From Halopseudomonas litoralis (GTDB lineage Bacteria > Pseudomonadota > Gammaproteobacteria > Pseudomonadales > Pseudomonadaceae): a stretch of DNA of 64,000 nucleotides. The DNA lies in NCBI RefSeq assembly GCF_900105005.1, contig NZ_LT629748.1, positions 3,923,843 through 3,987,842 on the forward strand, in the 5' to 3' direction. This document shows, one piece after another, positions 1 through 10,039 of this stretch. The notes below the pieces were generated by a model, which saw nothing but the letters and a program-made list of their open reading frames with translations, searched no databases and was not told the origin of the DNA. A program made the position numbers and the translations under genes. Position 1 is the first letter of the stretch. Each line of letters begins with the position of its first letter.

Positions 1-3
1 GAA

Positions 4-1242
4 ATGAAGAGAAACGTTCTGATTATTGGTGCCGGAGGAGTGGCTCAGGTCGTCGCGCACAAGTGTGCGCAGCATAATGACGTGCTGGGTAACATCCATA
101 TCGCCTCGCGTACTGTCGAGAAGTGTCAGGAAATAGTCGACAGCGTGCGGGAAAAGGGCAGTCTGAAAACTGCCGGTGAATTGCAAGCCCATGCTCTGGA
201 TGCGCTCGATATCGAGGCAACCAAGGCTCTGATTGCCAAGACACAGTCGCAACTGGTCATCAACGTCGGATCGCCTTTCATCAACATGTCGGTCTTGCAG
301 GCCTGTATCGAGACCGGCGCCGCCTACCTCGACACCGCCATCCACGAAGACCCAGACAAGATCTGCGAAACACCGCCGTGGTATGCCAACTATGAGTGGA
401 AGCGCCGCGAGCTGTGTGCAGAGAATAAGGTTACTGCCATCCTCGGGGTGGGTTTTGACCCGGGCGTGGTCAACGCCTATGCAGCAATCGGGGTGAATGA
501 GTATTTTGACAGTGTCAGCGATATCGACATCATCGATATCAACGCGGGTAGCCACGGTCACTATTTCGCTACCAATTTCGACCCGGAAATCAATTTCCGT
601 GAGTTCACCGGCCGGGTGTGGAGTTGGCAGAACAGCCAGTGGGTGCAGAACAAGATGTTCGAGGTCAAACGCACCGACGACCTGCCGGTAGTCGGCCAGC
701 ACTCGAGCTATATGACCGGTCACGATGAGCTGCACTCGCTGTCGAAGAATCTGGATGTGCCGAACATTCGCTTCTGGATGGGATTTGGCGATCACTACAT
801 CAATGTATTCACTGTTCTGAACAGTTTGGGTCTGCTGTCCGAGCAGCCGATCACTACCGCAGAGGGTCTGGAAGTGGTGCCGCTCAAGATGGTCAAGGCA
901 GTGCTGCCCGACCCGGCCTCGCTGGCCCCGAAATACACCGGCAAGACCTGCATTGGTGACATCGTCAAGGGCAAGAAGGACGGCAAGGACAAGGAGATCT
1001 TCATCTATAATGTCGCCGACCACGCCGAGGCCTATGAAGAAGTGGGCAGCCAGGGCATTTCCTATACTGCCGGTGTACCTCCAGTTGCTGCGGCGATTCT
1101 GATTGCTCAGGGCGTCTGGGACGTGCAGAAGATGGTCAACGTTGAAGAGTTGGACTGCAAACCCTTCATCAATCTGCTCAATGAGATCGGCCTGCCGACG
1201 CGAATCAAGGATGCGGACGGCGATCGCCTGTTGAGTTTCTAA
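4..1242 (+). CDS. Carboxynorspermidine dehydrogenase-type saccharopine dehydrogenase family protein
   Basis: 412-aa cytosolic NAD(P)H-dependent enzyme. An N-terminal Rossmann fold is plain at residues 6-15 (IIGAGGVAQV), followed by the long saccharopine-dehydrogenase body. Length and sequence style match the bacterial LYS1-like group that makes carboxynorspermidine or carboxyspermidine by reductive condensation of aspartate semialdehyde with a diamine, one step of the alternative spermidine route. In that route the partner is a decarboxylase (NspC). It is not downstream, where a terminator follows, so it may lie upstream outside the window. The start is the first ATG three bases into the window; no ribosome binding site can be assessed. 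The family call is firm; the exact substrate is inferred. Confidence 0.85.
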   Translation: MKRNVLIIGAGGVAQVVAHKCAQHNDVLGNIHIASRTVEKCQEIVDSVREKGSLKTAGELQAHALDALDIEATKALIAKTQSQLVINVGSPFINMSVLQACIETGAAYLDTAIHEDPDKICETPPWYANYEWKRRELCAENKVTAILGVGFDPGVVNAYAAIGVNEYFDSVSDIDIIDINAGSHGHYFATNFDPEINFREFTGRVWSWQNSQWVQNKMFEVKRTDDLPVVGQHSSYMTGHDELHSLSKNLDVPNIRFWMGFGDHYINVFTVLNSLGLLSEQPITTAEGLEVVPLKMVKAVLPDPASLAPKYTGKTCIGDIVKGKKDGKDKEIFIYNVADHAEAYEEVGSQGISYTAGVPPVAAAILIAQGVWDVQKMVNVEELDCKPFINLLNEIGLPTRIKDADGDRLLSF

Positions 1243-1258
1243 GGCGACTTGCGACATG

Positions 1259-1287
1259 AAAATCCCCGGCTCAGGCTGGGGATTTTT
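1259..1287 (+). terminator. Rho-independent terminator
   Basis: A 9-bp stem AAAATCCCC (1259-1267) pairs with GGGGATTTT (1278-1286) and ends in a T run. It lies 16 bases after the stop of the dehydrogenase gene. It separates that gene from the glutamine synthetase-like gene and argues against the long upstream start (1256) of the latter. Confidence 0.85.
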
Positions 1288-1396
1288 CGTTGCGTCAGCA
1301 GTGGGGCGGGTCAGTGAAATTATTCACCAAGCAGCCAATGCGGTAATATCGTTGCCTTTTCCAGGCAGGCAGCTGTCTCAACAAGGTGTTTTCCCC

Positions 1397-2743
1397 ATGA
1401 CCTCTCTATCCGCAGCTCAATCTCTTTCCCAGCGCCTGGATGGCATAGGCGAGGTTGAGTTTCTGATTCCAGACATGAATGGAATACCGCGCGGCAAGGT
1501 GATCCATGCCCGGAATTTCATAGAGGGGCGTCGGGTGCAGATGGCCTATGGCGTGCTGGTGCAATGTCTGACCGGTGAATATCCCGATCCGCGCTATTAC
1601 GGCTACGATGACAGCGACTTCATCCTGCACCCACTGCCGGGGCAGCTGCACATCACACCATGGACGGCGACGCCGCGGGCGCTGGCCTTGTGTGAAGTAC
1701 TGGAGATGGATGGCGCGCCATCCAAACTGTCCTCGCGCAGCATGCTGCAGCGAGTGGTGGAGGGCTATGCAGCGCGGGGCTGGGCACCCAAGGTGGCCAC
1801 CGAGATGGAGTTCTATCTCTTCGAACAGAACGCCGATGTGCAGCAGCCGTTTCGCCCACCGGTGGGATTGGATGGCCGCCGTGAGGTGGGTAGTCAGGCC
1901 TTTGCTGTCGGTTCGGTGACCGGTCTGCAGCCCTTTTTTGCTGAATTGAAGGCCGCTATGACGGCCCTGGGTATTCCCTGTGAAGCAGTCATGCACGAGA
2001 TGGGATTGAGTCAGTATGAAGTCAACTTCACCCATGACGATCCGCTGCTGATCGCCGATCAGACGTTCCTGTTCAAGTACCTGCTGCATGAGGTTGCCCT
2101 CAAGCACGGCCTGATTGCGGTCTGCATGGCCAAGCCCTTGTCGAAAATGCCTGGCTCGTCGATGCATATCCATCAGAGTGTGGTGGACCAGAGCGGGCAG
2201 AATATCTTCACTGATCCCGACAGTCTCCAGGCTACGGCGGCGTTCCGGTATTATCTCGGCGGTATGCAAGCGCATCTGGGTGATCTGATCCTGCTGATGG
2301 CACCAAACATCAACTCCTATCAGCGCTACTGTCACACCTACGCCTCGCCGAACAATCTGTGCTGGTCGAATGACAACCGTCGCACCGGTCTGCGCGTCCC
2401 CGCCAGTGAGCCGGATGCGCGGCGTGTGGAGAACCGTGTGCCCGGCGCGGATGCCAATCCCTATCTGGCGGTAGCGGCCAGTCTGGCTGCCGGACTGCAC
2501 GGCATTGATCATGCACTGGAGCCGGATCTGCCGGCCCAGGGCGAGTTCGAGGTGCCGGAGGATCTGCGTCTGAGCTGCACTTTGCACCGTGCGATTCGTC
2601 GGCTGGAACGCAGCAGCATGGCCCGCGAGGCGTTCACCGATGAATTCATCGACGGCTATCTGGCATGCAAGCGCGTGGAACTGGAACATTTCCTGGACGA
2701 AATCAGTCCCTGGGAGCGGCGTTTCCTGGGTAGCGTGATCTGA
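1397..2743 (+). CDS. Glutamine synthetase family protein (gamma-glutamylpolyamine synthetase-like)
   Basis: 448-aa enzyme of the GS fold, expected to ligate the gamma-carboxyl of glutamate to an amine using ATP. Seen: beta-grasp N-terminus ending in NGIPRGK (about residue 29), the first metal-binding segment TEMEFYLF (about 136), MHIHQS (about 255) and the C-terminal ADANPYLA. These are GS-superfamily catalytic segments, and the sequence resembles the PuuA/Spu-type group used in putrescine and polyamine breakdown more than housekeeping GlnA. The reading frame stays open to 1256, but that would start translation inside a terminator stem, so the ATG at 1397 (MTSLSAAQ) is preferred. The neighbouring polyamine-type dehydrogenase fits a polyamine role, but this is inference. 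Confidence 0.8.
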   Translation: MTSLSAAQSLSQRLDGIGEVEFLIPDMNGIPRGKVIHARNFIEGRRVQMAYGVLVQCLTGEYPDPRYYGYDDSDFILHPLPGQLHITPWTATPRALALCEVLEMDGAPSKLSSRSMLQRVVEGYAARGWAPKVATEMEFYLFEQNADVQQPFRPPVGLDGRREVGSQAFAVGSVTGLQPFFAELKAAMTALGIPCEAVMHEMGLSQYEVNFTHDDPLLIADQTFLFKYLLHEVALKHGLIAVCMAKPLSKMPGSSMHIHQSVVDQSGQNIFTDPDSLQATAAFRYYLGGMQAHLGDLILLMAPNINSYQRYCHTYASPNNLCWSNDNRRTGLRVPASEPDARRVENRVPGADANPYLAVAASLAAGLHGIDHALEPDLPAQGEFEVPEDLRLSCTLHRAIRRLERSSMAREAFTDEFIDGYLACKRVELEHFLDEISPWERRFLGSVI

Positions 2744-2864
2744 GTTCAGGCTCCGGTTTCAGCCATTTGCGTTCCGGCGCACGCGACGTCGCAATGGGCT
2801 GGTACTATCTGAATGACGGGCCGGGATAGATAGCCGGCCGCCTCATTGCTGCACAGGAGCTGGC

Positions 2865-5800
2865 ATGTCGGACGCCGAATCACTCGTACCAGGTTTCATG
2901 ATCATCCATGGCAATCGCCTGGAAGGCCTGCGCCAGCTGGTGGTGAACTGGGTGGCCAGGTATCCGCTGGGGCCGCTGGAAAATGATGTGGTGCTGGTGC
3001 AGAGCAACGGCATCGCCCAATGGCTCAAGCAGGCGCTGGCCGCGGATGTGACTGATGACGAAACCAGTGGCTGCGGGATTGCTGCTGCTTTTGATGTAAA
3101 ACTTCCAGCTCGCTTTCTATGGGATGCCTACCGGGGCGTGCTGGGAGCAGAATCCGTACCGGCCAGCTCGTCGCTGGACAAGGCACCGCTGACCTGGCGG
3201 CTGATGCGCCTGTTGCCGGCGGTCATGCATGAGCCGGTGTTCGAGCCGCTGCAGCGTTTCCTGGCCGATGATCAGGATTGCCGCAAGCGCTATCAACTGG
3301 CCGAGCGACTGGCTGACCTGTTCGACCAGTATCAGGTGTATCGTGCCGACTGGCTGGGCGACTGGGCCGCCGGTCACGACCAGATTCGCCATGCCCGCGA
3401 AGGGGTAAAACCGCTGGAGCCAGCCGACTGCTGGCAGCCTGCGCTATGGCGAGCGTTGTTGCAGGATGTTGGCGAGGCCCGTCTGGCGGATAGCCGGGCA
3501 GGTATCCATCCGCGCTTCGTCAGCCAACTGGCCGAGCTGAGTGAACGCCCCGCTGGCTTGCCGCGCCGGGTCATCGTGTTTGGTATCTCGTCATTGCCAG
3601 CGCAGACACTGGAGGCGCTGGCAGCCATCGGTCGGTTCAGTCAGGTGCTGCTCTGCGTCCTCAATCCCTGCCAGCATCACTGGGGTAATATCGTCGGTGA
3701 TCAGGATCTCCTGCGTCACCAGTATCAGCGTCAGCAGCGTCGTCCCGGCAGCCCGCTGGATCTGGATGAGAACAGCTTGCACCAGCATGCTCATCCCCTG
3801 CTTGCAGCTTGGGGAAAGCAGGGTCGCGACTATATCAACCTGCTCGACAGCCACGATGAGCGTGCCAGTTATGAGCATCAGTTTCAGGCCATCAATGGTG
3901 GGCGCATCGATTTGTTCGATGAACCGGATACGGTGTACCTGCTGGGTCAGCTGCAGTCGGATATCCTTGACCTGCGTCCGCTGGCCGAGACCCGCGTACA
4001 ATGGCCGCCAGTAATGGCGCAGGATCAATCCATCTGCTTTCATCTGGCCCATAGCGCCCAGCGCGAGGTCGAGATTCTGCATGATCAGTTACTCGCCTGG
4101 TTCAATGCTGATCCCAGCCTGAAACCGCGCGACATCATTGTCATGGTGCCGGACGTCAACGCCTACGCGCCCTCGGTGCAGGCTGTATTCGGTCAATACA
4201 CGCCGGATGACAAGCGCTACATTCCCTTCACTCTGGCCGATCAGGGCCAGCGTGGTATTGAGCCTCTGCTGATCGCGCTGGAGTCATTACTGCGCCTGCC
4301 GGACAGCCGCCTGCCGGTGAGCGAGGTACTCAGCCTGCTGGATGTGCCCGCGCTGCGCGCGCGCTTCGGTATTCAGGAAAGTGAATTGCCCACGCTGCGG
4401 CGCTGGATCGAGGGGGCCGGCATCCGCTGGGGCATGCATGCCGAGAGTCGCGCCGCGCTGGGTCTACCGGGCGGGCTGGAAGCCAATACCTGGCGCTTCG
4501 GTCTGCGGCGCATGTTGCTCGGTTATGCAGTAGGTGCGGGTGATCCTTATGCCGGTATCGAACCCTACGATGAAATCGGCGGACTGGATGCAGCGCTGAT
4601 CGGCCCTCTGGTGGCACTGCTGGAAGCGCTGGATCAAGCCTGTGCTCGGCTGGCTGAGCCGGCTCCGGCAGTTACCTGGGGCGTGCGTATGCGCGCGCTG
4701 CTGGAAGACTTTCTGCTGCCAGCCGGCGAGCGTGACGAGCGCCTGCTGGGGCAGCTGGATGAAGCCATGGATCAGTGGCTGGAGCTGTGCGCCGGGGTCG
4801 AGCTCAACGATGATCTGCCGCTCAATGTGGTGCGTGAGGCCTGGCTGTCCGGGGTCGAGCAGAGTCAGTTGGGGCAGCGCTTTCTAGCGGGGGCGGTGAA
4901 TGTCTGCACACTGATGCCAATGCGTGCCATCCCGTTCCGGCGCATCTGCCTGCTGGGCATGAATGATGGTGATTATCCACGTGCGCAGCCGCCGCTGGAT
5001 TTCGACCTGATGGCCCGCGATTATCGTCCTGGTGACCGTTCGCGTCGGGAAGACGATCGCTACCTGTTACTCGAAGCCTTGCTCTCGGCACGCGAGCGTC
5101 TGTATGTCAGCTGGGTAGGGCGCAGTATCCATGACAACAGTGAGCGCCCGGCCTCGGTACTGGTCGGTCAGCTGCGTGATCATCTGACCAGCGGTTGGCG
5201 CGCCGAGCATGATGAAGCGCTGCTGGCGATGCTGACCCTGGAGCATCCTCTACAACCCTTCAGCAAGGATTACTTCCAGGGCGACGAGGCGCTGTTCAGC
5301 TATGCCCACGAATGGCTGCCGATGCATGGGGTGCAAGGGGTTGGCACAACCGCCGCGCGTTTGTCCGACCTGCTGCCCGATGCGCCGATCGAAGTGGAGC
5401 AGCTGCAGCGCTTCCTGCGCAATCCCGCCGTGCACTTCTTCACGGGCCGGCTCAAGGTGTTTCTGGATGAGCGCAATGACAGCCTCGACGACCATGAACC
5501 CTTCGCTCTGGATGCCCTGCAGAACCACCAACTGAGCGAAACCCTGTTGCAGGCCTGTCTGCCGCTGCCAGCAGAGCAGGATGTCGATGACGCGCTGACC
5601 CATCTGGCTTCGCGCTTGCAGGGGCAAGGCCGGTTTCCGTTAGCGGGCTTCGGCGAGCTGGCTCGCAGCCAGCTGATTCTGCCGCTGGGCGAGCAGATGC
5701 GCCGTTTTCAAGCGGTGGCGGCCGAGTGGCCGGAGATTATCGACAACCCGCTGGCGCTGGAGGCGGGGCAGCATCAGGTGCAGCTGGCCAGCTGGCTGAG

Positions 5801-6347
5801 CGGCGTGCGCAAGGCCTCCGGCAGCGATGCGCTGGCGAGGATCAACCTGGTGCCGGGCAAGCGGTTGGGCAAGAAGAAGTCCCTGCGCTGGCGCCAGCTG
5901 ATGGCCGACTGGGTCATACATGTGCTGGCCTCGGCCAGCGGCCATGACCTGCAGACCTGGGTCGTGGCCGGCGACGCCACGCTGCATTTCAAGCCATTGC
6001 CCGCACCGCAGGCGCAGAATCTGCTGGAAGTCTGGTTGGCCGCCTGGCTGGAAGGGCTGAGCCGACCGTTGCCCTGTGCTCCGGACACCGCCTTTGCCTG
6101 GCTGGACAATCTCGCCAACGGTGAGGAGAAAGCCACTCAGGCAGCGCAGGCGGCCTATGAAGGCGGTTTCAAACTGACCGGTGAGGTCGAGCGCAGTGCA
6201 GCCCTGCGCCGGCAGTATCCCGATTTTGCCAGTCTGATCGCGTCGGGCGAGTTTGCCGAGCTGAGTCAGCAATTGTACGCGCCGTTGACCGAAGCCTGCC
6301 GCGACCAGTTGCTGACCCTGGTTGACGCTATCGGAGAAGATGCATGA
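2865..6347 (+). CDS. recC: Exodeoxyribonuclease V gamma subunit RecC
   Basis: 1160-aa RecC, the Chi-recognising subunit of the RecBCD helicase-nuclease that processes double-strand ends for recombination and degrades foreign linear DNA. The sequence begins with the family-typical segment FMIIHGNRLEGLRQLVVNW and contains an inactivated UvrD-like fold, for example CLLGMNDGDYPR near residue 695. Length is close to the usual 1100-1150 aa. The ATG at 2865 has an AGGAG ribosome binding site six bases upstream. The stop overlaps the recB start by four bases (ATGA), so recC, recB and recD form a translationally coupled operon. Confidence 0.96.
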   Translation: MSDAESLVPGFMIIHGNRLEGLRQLVVNWVARYPLGPLENDVVLVQSNGIAQWLKQALAADVTDDETSGCGIAAAFDVKLPARFLWDAYRGVLGAESVPASSSLDKAPLTWRLMRLLPAVMHEPVFEPLQRFLADDQDCRKRYQLAERLADLFDQYQVYRADWLGDWAAGHDQIRHAREGVKPLEPADCWQPALWRALLQDVGEARLADSRAGIHPRFVSQLAELSERPAGLPRRVIVFGISSLPAQTLEALAAIGRFSQVLLCVLNPCQHHWGNIVGDQDLLRHQYQRQQRRPGSPLDLDENSLHQHAHPLLAAWGKQGRDYINLLDSHDERASYEHQFQAINGGRIDLFDEPDTVYLLGQLQSDILDLRPLAETRVQWPPVMAQDQSICFHLAHSAQREVEILHDQLLAWFNADPSLKPRDIIVMVPDVNAYAPSVQAVFGQYTPDDKRYIPFTLADQGQRGIEPLLIALESLLRLPDSRLPVSEVLSLLDVPALRARFGIQESELPTLRRWIEGAGIRWGMHAESRAALGLPGGLEANTWRFGLRRMLLGYAVGAGDPYAGIEPYDEIGGLDAALIGPLVALLEALDQACARLAEPAPAVTWGVRMRALLEDFLLPAGERDERLLGQLDEAMDQWLELCAGVELNDDLPLNVVREAWLSGVEQSQLGQRFLAGAVNVCTLMPMRAIPFRRICLLGMNDGDYPRAQPPLDFDLMARDYRPGDRSRREDDRYLLLEALLSARERLYVSWVGRSIHDNSERPASVLVGQLRDHLTSGWRAEHDEALLAMLTLEHPLQPFSKDYFQGDEALFSYAHEWLPMHGVQGVGTTAARLSDLLPDAPIEVEQLQRFLRNPAVHFFTGRLKVFLDERNDSLDDHEPFALDALQNHQLSETLLQACLPLPAEQDVDDALTHLASRLQGQGRFPLAGFGELARSQLILPLGEQMRRFQAVAAEWPEIIDNPLALEAGQHQVQLASWLSGVRKASGSDALARINLVPGKRLGKKKSLRWRQLMADWVIHVLASASGHDLQTWVVAGDATLHFKPLPAPQAQNLLEVWLAAWLEGLSRPLPCAPDTAFAWLDNLANGEEKATQAAQAAYEGGFKLTGEVERSAALRRQYPDFASLIASGEFAELSQQLYAPLTEACRDQLLTLVDAIGEDA

Positions 6348-9300
6348 GCACTGATAACCTGCCCTTGGCGCTGCGCTTTCCGCTGCGGGGCAGCCGCCTC
6401 ATCGAGGCCAGCGCCGGGACCGGCAAGACCTTCACCATCTCCGCGTTGTACCTGCGTCTGGTTCTGGGCCATGGTGATGACGATTCCCGTTTCAATCGTG
6501 AGTTATTGCCGCCGGAAATTCTCGTGGTCACCTTCACCGATGCTGCCACACGCGAATTGCGTGACCGCATTCGCGCAAGGCTGGTGGAAGCAGCCCAGGC
6601 TTTCCGTGGTGAGTTGGCCCGTCCCGATCCAATCCTGCTGGCACTGTTGGCGGACTATCCCGAGCAGAGCCATGCGGGATGTGCTCGCCGCTTGGACATT
6701 GCTGCCCAGTGGATGGACCAGGCCGCCGTATCGACCATTCACAGTTGGTGCCAGCGCATGCTGCGCGAGCATGCCTTCGATAGCGGCAGCCTGTTTGCCC
6801 AGCAACTGGAAACCGATCACAGCGATCTGCTGGCGGATGTGGGACGCGATTACTGGCGCGAGCAGTGCTACAACCTGCAAGGCCCGGCGCTGCACTGGGT
6901 GGTGGAGAAGTGGCAGCAGCCGGACAACCTGATCGCCCGGGTCAGAGTCTTGTTTCGGGAATCCTTGAATGACGCCGGGCAGGGGCTGCAGCATATCATC
7001 GAGCCGGCTTTGGAGCAGTGCAGCCAACGTCTGGCTGAATTGAAACAACCCTGGCTGAACTGGGCCGACGAGTTGGAGCAGTTGCTGGACAGAGCGTTTG
7101 AGGCGGGGCAGGTCAACAAGCAGAAGATTCACAGCCGTTACTACCGCAACTGGTTTGCAGTCTTGCGCGACTGGGCCGCGAACGAGGCGCTGACGGAGTT
7201 GAAACTGCCGGATTCCGCTTGGAATCGCCTGAGCCACGATGGTCTGGCAGAAGGCTGGAAATCCGGCGAGTTGCCGAGTCACCCAGCTCTGGACGCGCTC
7301 GGCCAATTGCGTGTGGCGCTGAATAATCTGCCTGATCCGGGACAGCCGGCCCTGCGGCATGCGGCGTGCTGGATTCGCCAGCGTTTCGAACAGGAAAAGC
7401 GGCGGCGCGCGGAAATGGGTTTCGATGACATGCTGGAGCGGCTCGAGGCGGCCCTGCAGGGCGTGAATGGCGAGCGCCTGGCCGAGGTCATCCGCCGTCA
7501 GTTTCCGGTGGCCATGATTGACGAGTTTCAGGACACCGACCCTCTGCAGTACCGCATCTATGACCGTATCTACCGGGTCGAGGCCAATGACCCCGAGCAT
7601 GGCCTGTTTCTTATCGGCGACCCCAAGCAGGCGATCTACGCTTTTCGCGGCGCGGACATCTTCACTTATCTCAAGGCCCGTCACGCCACCGCCGGGCGGC
7701 ACGACAACCTGGATACCAACTACCGCTCCAGCCAGCCCATGGTCGACGCGGTCAATCATGTTTTCCAGCTGGCCGAGCAGCGTCCCGACGGGCATGGCGC
7801 CTTTCTATTTGCCCGTGACGGGGACAATCCGCTGCCGTTCATTGCGGTGGGCGCACAGGGGCGGGCAGAGCAGTGGACGGTCAATCAGCAGCCACCAGCC
7901 GCACTGACCGCCTGGCACCTGGCGAGTGATAAACCGCTGTCCGGTGATGCCTATCGGACCGAGATGGCAACGCGCTGCGCCAGTGAAATGGTGCGCCTGC
8001 TCAATCTCGGGCAGCACGGTGAAGCGGGTTTCATGCATCCAGAAGAGGGGCTGCGGACGGTCTGCCCGGCGGATATGGCGGTACTGGTGCGAAACTTCCG
8101 TGAAGCCCAGGCGATCCGGGACGAGCTGGCTGCACGCGGTGTGCGCAGCGTCTACCTGTCGGACAAGGACTCGGTATTTGCCAGTGCCGAAGCAGTCGAT
8201 ATTCTGCGCTGGCTGCGTGCTTGCGCCGAACCGGATAATGATCGGCTGCTGCGCGCGGCGTTGGCCAGCCCGACGTTGAATCTGGATTGGCAGGTGCTGG
8301 ATGCTCTGAATCAGGATGAGCGCATCTGGGAGCACCGGGTCTTCCAGTTCCGCGATTATCGACGCATTTGGTTGCGTCAGGGGGTACTGCCGATGTTGCA
8401 TCGGCTATTGCACGACTTCAGCCTGCCGGCGCAGTTGCTGGCCGGCAGCGATGGCGAGCGGCGTCTGACCAATCTGCTGCATCTGGCCGAGCTGCTGCAG
8501 CAAAGCGCCCGTGAACTGGATGGTGAGCAGGCGCTGATCCGGCATTTTGAAGAGCTGGTGATCAACCCCGGAGACAATACCCAGGATGAGCAGGTGCTGC
8601 GGCTGGAAAGCGATGCGGCGCTGGTCAAGGTGGTCACCATCCACAAATCCAAGGGACTGGAATATCCGCTGGTGTTCCTGCCATTCATCTGCAATGCCCG
8701 CATGACTCAGGGCGACCAGCCACTGGCGATCCATGGCGATGGCGGTACCCAGGTGGTGCTGCAGCCGACCGAGGAAGACGTGCAGCGCGCCGATGCCGAG
8801 CGGTTGGCCGAGGACATGCGCCTGTTGTATGTCGCGCTGACCCGCGCGCGCCACGCTTGCTGGCTGGGCATGGCCGATCTCAAGTACGGCAACAAGGCGT
8901 CGTCGGTGCTGCACCGTTCCGCGATTGGACAGTTGCTCGGCGGTGGCCAGTCACTGTCAGCTTCCGCCGATCTGGCGGCCTGGCTGGGGCAGTGGGATGC
9001 CGAAGGGATTGCGCTGCTGCCGGCGCCGGAGATCGACGATAACCACTACACACCGCCCCAGGTGGAGAGTCAGCAACTGCAGGCACGCGAAGCCAGACGC
9101 CGCGCGGCCGAGCACTGGTGGATCGCATCCTACAGCGCCCTGCGCCCGGGTGAGACGGCAATACCACGCACGCGCAGCGATGACGCTTCACCGGATAGCC
9201 CGGCGGCGCAGAAAGCCGCCGATGACGATCGCCGGGCAGTATTCCAGCCGCTGCGTCCGGGCGAGACGCCGAGCATCCATCGTTTCCCCCGCGGCCCAAA

Positions 9301-10039
9301 CCCCGGCACCTTTCTGCACGGCTTGCTGGAGCTCGCGGGGAACGAAGGCTTTGCCAGTCTGGCTTCTGCCGAGGCTTGCGCTCGATGGCTCAGGCCACGT
9401 TGTGCGCGCCGGGGTCTGAACGAGTGGATCATACCTTTGAGCGAGTGGCTGAGCAGGCTGATCAACCGCACGCTGCCGCTGGATTCAGATCATCCGGCCT
9501 TCAGCCTGATGCAACTGCGGCGTGATCAATACCAGCCGGAAATGGAGTTCCTGTTTTCTGCCAGCCGGGTGGATGTCAGTGCCCTGGACCAACTGGTGCA
9601 GGCGGCCATTGCCCCCGGTATGCCGCGCCCTGAGTTGCCAGCGGAACGCCTGAATGGACTGTTCAAGGGCTATATGGACCTGGTGCTGGAGCAGGACGGA
9701 CGCTATTACGTGGTCGATTACAAATCCAACTGGCTGGGCGCCGATGAAAGTGCCTACACCGCGCAGGCCATGCAGGCGGCGGTACTGGATCATCGTTACG
9801 ACCTGCAGTACGTATTCTATGTGCTGGCGCTGCATCGTCAGTTGCGCGCGCGCCTTCCTGGCTACGATTACGATCGACATGTCGGCGGGGCACTGTATTG
9901 GTTCATCCGCGGCAGTGAAGCGGACAACGCCGGCGTATGGCATGACAAGCCGCCCCGTAAGTTGATCGAGGCACTGGATCGTCTGTTTATCGGTGCAGCG
10001 GCGGGCGGTAATACCGAGGAGATGGAACATGAGCGTTGA
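6344..10039 (+). CDS. recB: Exodeoxyribonuclease V beta subunit RecB
   Basis: 1231-aa 3'-5' helicase and nuclease subunit of RecBCD. Walker A is EASAGTGKTF (about residues 21-30), helicase motif II is IDEFQDTDP (about 390), and the nucleotide-binding IGDPKQAIYAFRG follows near 425. The C-terminal helicase motif TIHKSKGLEYPLVFLP lies near 765. The C-terminal nuclease domain carries YMDLVLEQDGRYYVVDYKSN (about 1108-1127), containing the catalytic D...DYK residues. The gene overlaps recC by four bases and recD by eleven, typical of tight coupling. All catalytic elements seem intact. Confidence 0.97.
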   Translation: MSTDNLPLALRFPLRGSRLIEASAGTGKTFTISALYLRLVLGHGDDDSRFNRELLPPEILVVTFTDAATRELRDRIRARLVEAAQAFRGELARPDPILLALLADYPEQSHAGCARRLDIAAQWMDQAAVSTIHSWCQRMLREHAFDSGSLFAQQLETDHSDLLADVGRDYWREQCYNLQGPALHWVVEKWQQPDNLIARVRVLFRESLNDAGQGLQHIIEPALEQCSQRLAELKQPWLNWADELEQLLDRAFEAGQVNKQKIHSRYYRNWFAVLRDWAANEALTELKLPDSAWNRLSHDGLAEGWKSGELPSHPALDALGQLRVALNNLPDPGQPALRHAACWIRQRFEQEKRRRAEMGFDDMLERLEAALQGVNGERLAEVIRRQFPVAMIDEFQDTDPLQYRIYDRIYRVEANDPEHGLFLIGDPKQAIYAFRGADIFTYLKARHATAGRHDNLDTNYRSSQPMVDAVNHVFQLAEQRPDGHGAFLFARDGDNPLPFIAVGAQGRAEQWTVNQQPPAALTAWHLASDKPLSGDAYRTEMATRCASEMVRLLNLGQHGEAGFMHPEEGLRTVCPADMAVLVRNFREAQAIRDELAARGVRSVYLSDKDSVFASAEAVDILRWLRACAEPDNDRLLRAALASPTLNLDWQVLDALNQDERIWEHRVFQFRDYRRIWLRQGVLPMLHRLLHDFSLPAQLLAGSDGERRLTNLLHLAELLQQSARELDGEQALIRHFEELVINPGDNTQDEQVLRLESDAALVKVVTIHKSKGLEYPLVFLPFICNARMTQGDQPLAIHGDGGTQVVLQPTEEDVQRADAERLAEDMRLLYVALTRARHACWLGMADLKYGNKASSVLHRSAIGQLLGGGQSLSASADLAAWLGQWDAEGIALLPAPEIDDNHYTPPQVESQQLQAREARRRAAEHWWIASYSALRPGETAIPRTRSDDASPDSPAAQKAADDDRRAVFQPLRPGETPSIHRFPRGPNPGTFLHGLLELAGNEGFASLASAEACARWLRPRCARRGLNEWIIPLSEWLSRLINRTLPLDSDHPAFSLMQLRRDQYQPEMEFLFSASRVDVSALDQLVQAAIAPGMPRPELPAERLNGLFKGYMDLVLEQDGRYYVVDYKSNWLGADESAYTAQAMQAAVLDHRYDLQYVFYVLALHRQLRARLPGYDYDRHVGGALYWFIRGSEADNAGVWHDKPPRKLIEALDRLFIGAAAGGNTEEMEHER

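Noticed and set aside
1256..1396. Upstream extension of the GS-like gene
   Set aside because: The start would lie inside the terminator stem of the preceding gene; ATG 1397 gives the normal N-terminus.
1406..2689. 427-codon open frame antisense to the GS-like gene
   Set aside because: It mirrors the GC-rich coding strand opposite a clearly conserved gene and has no recognisable product.
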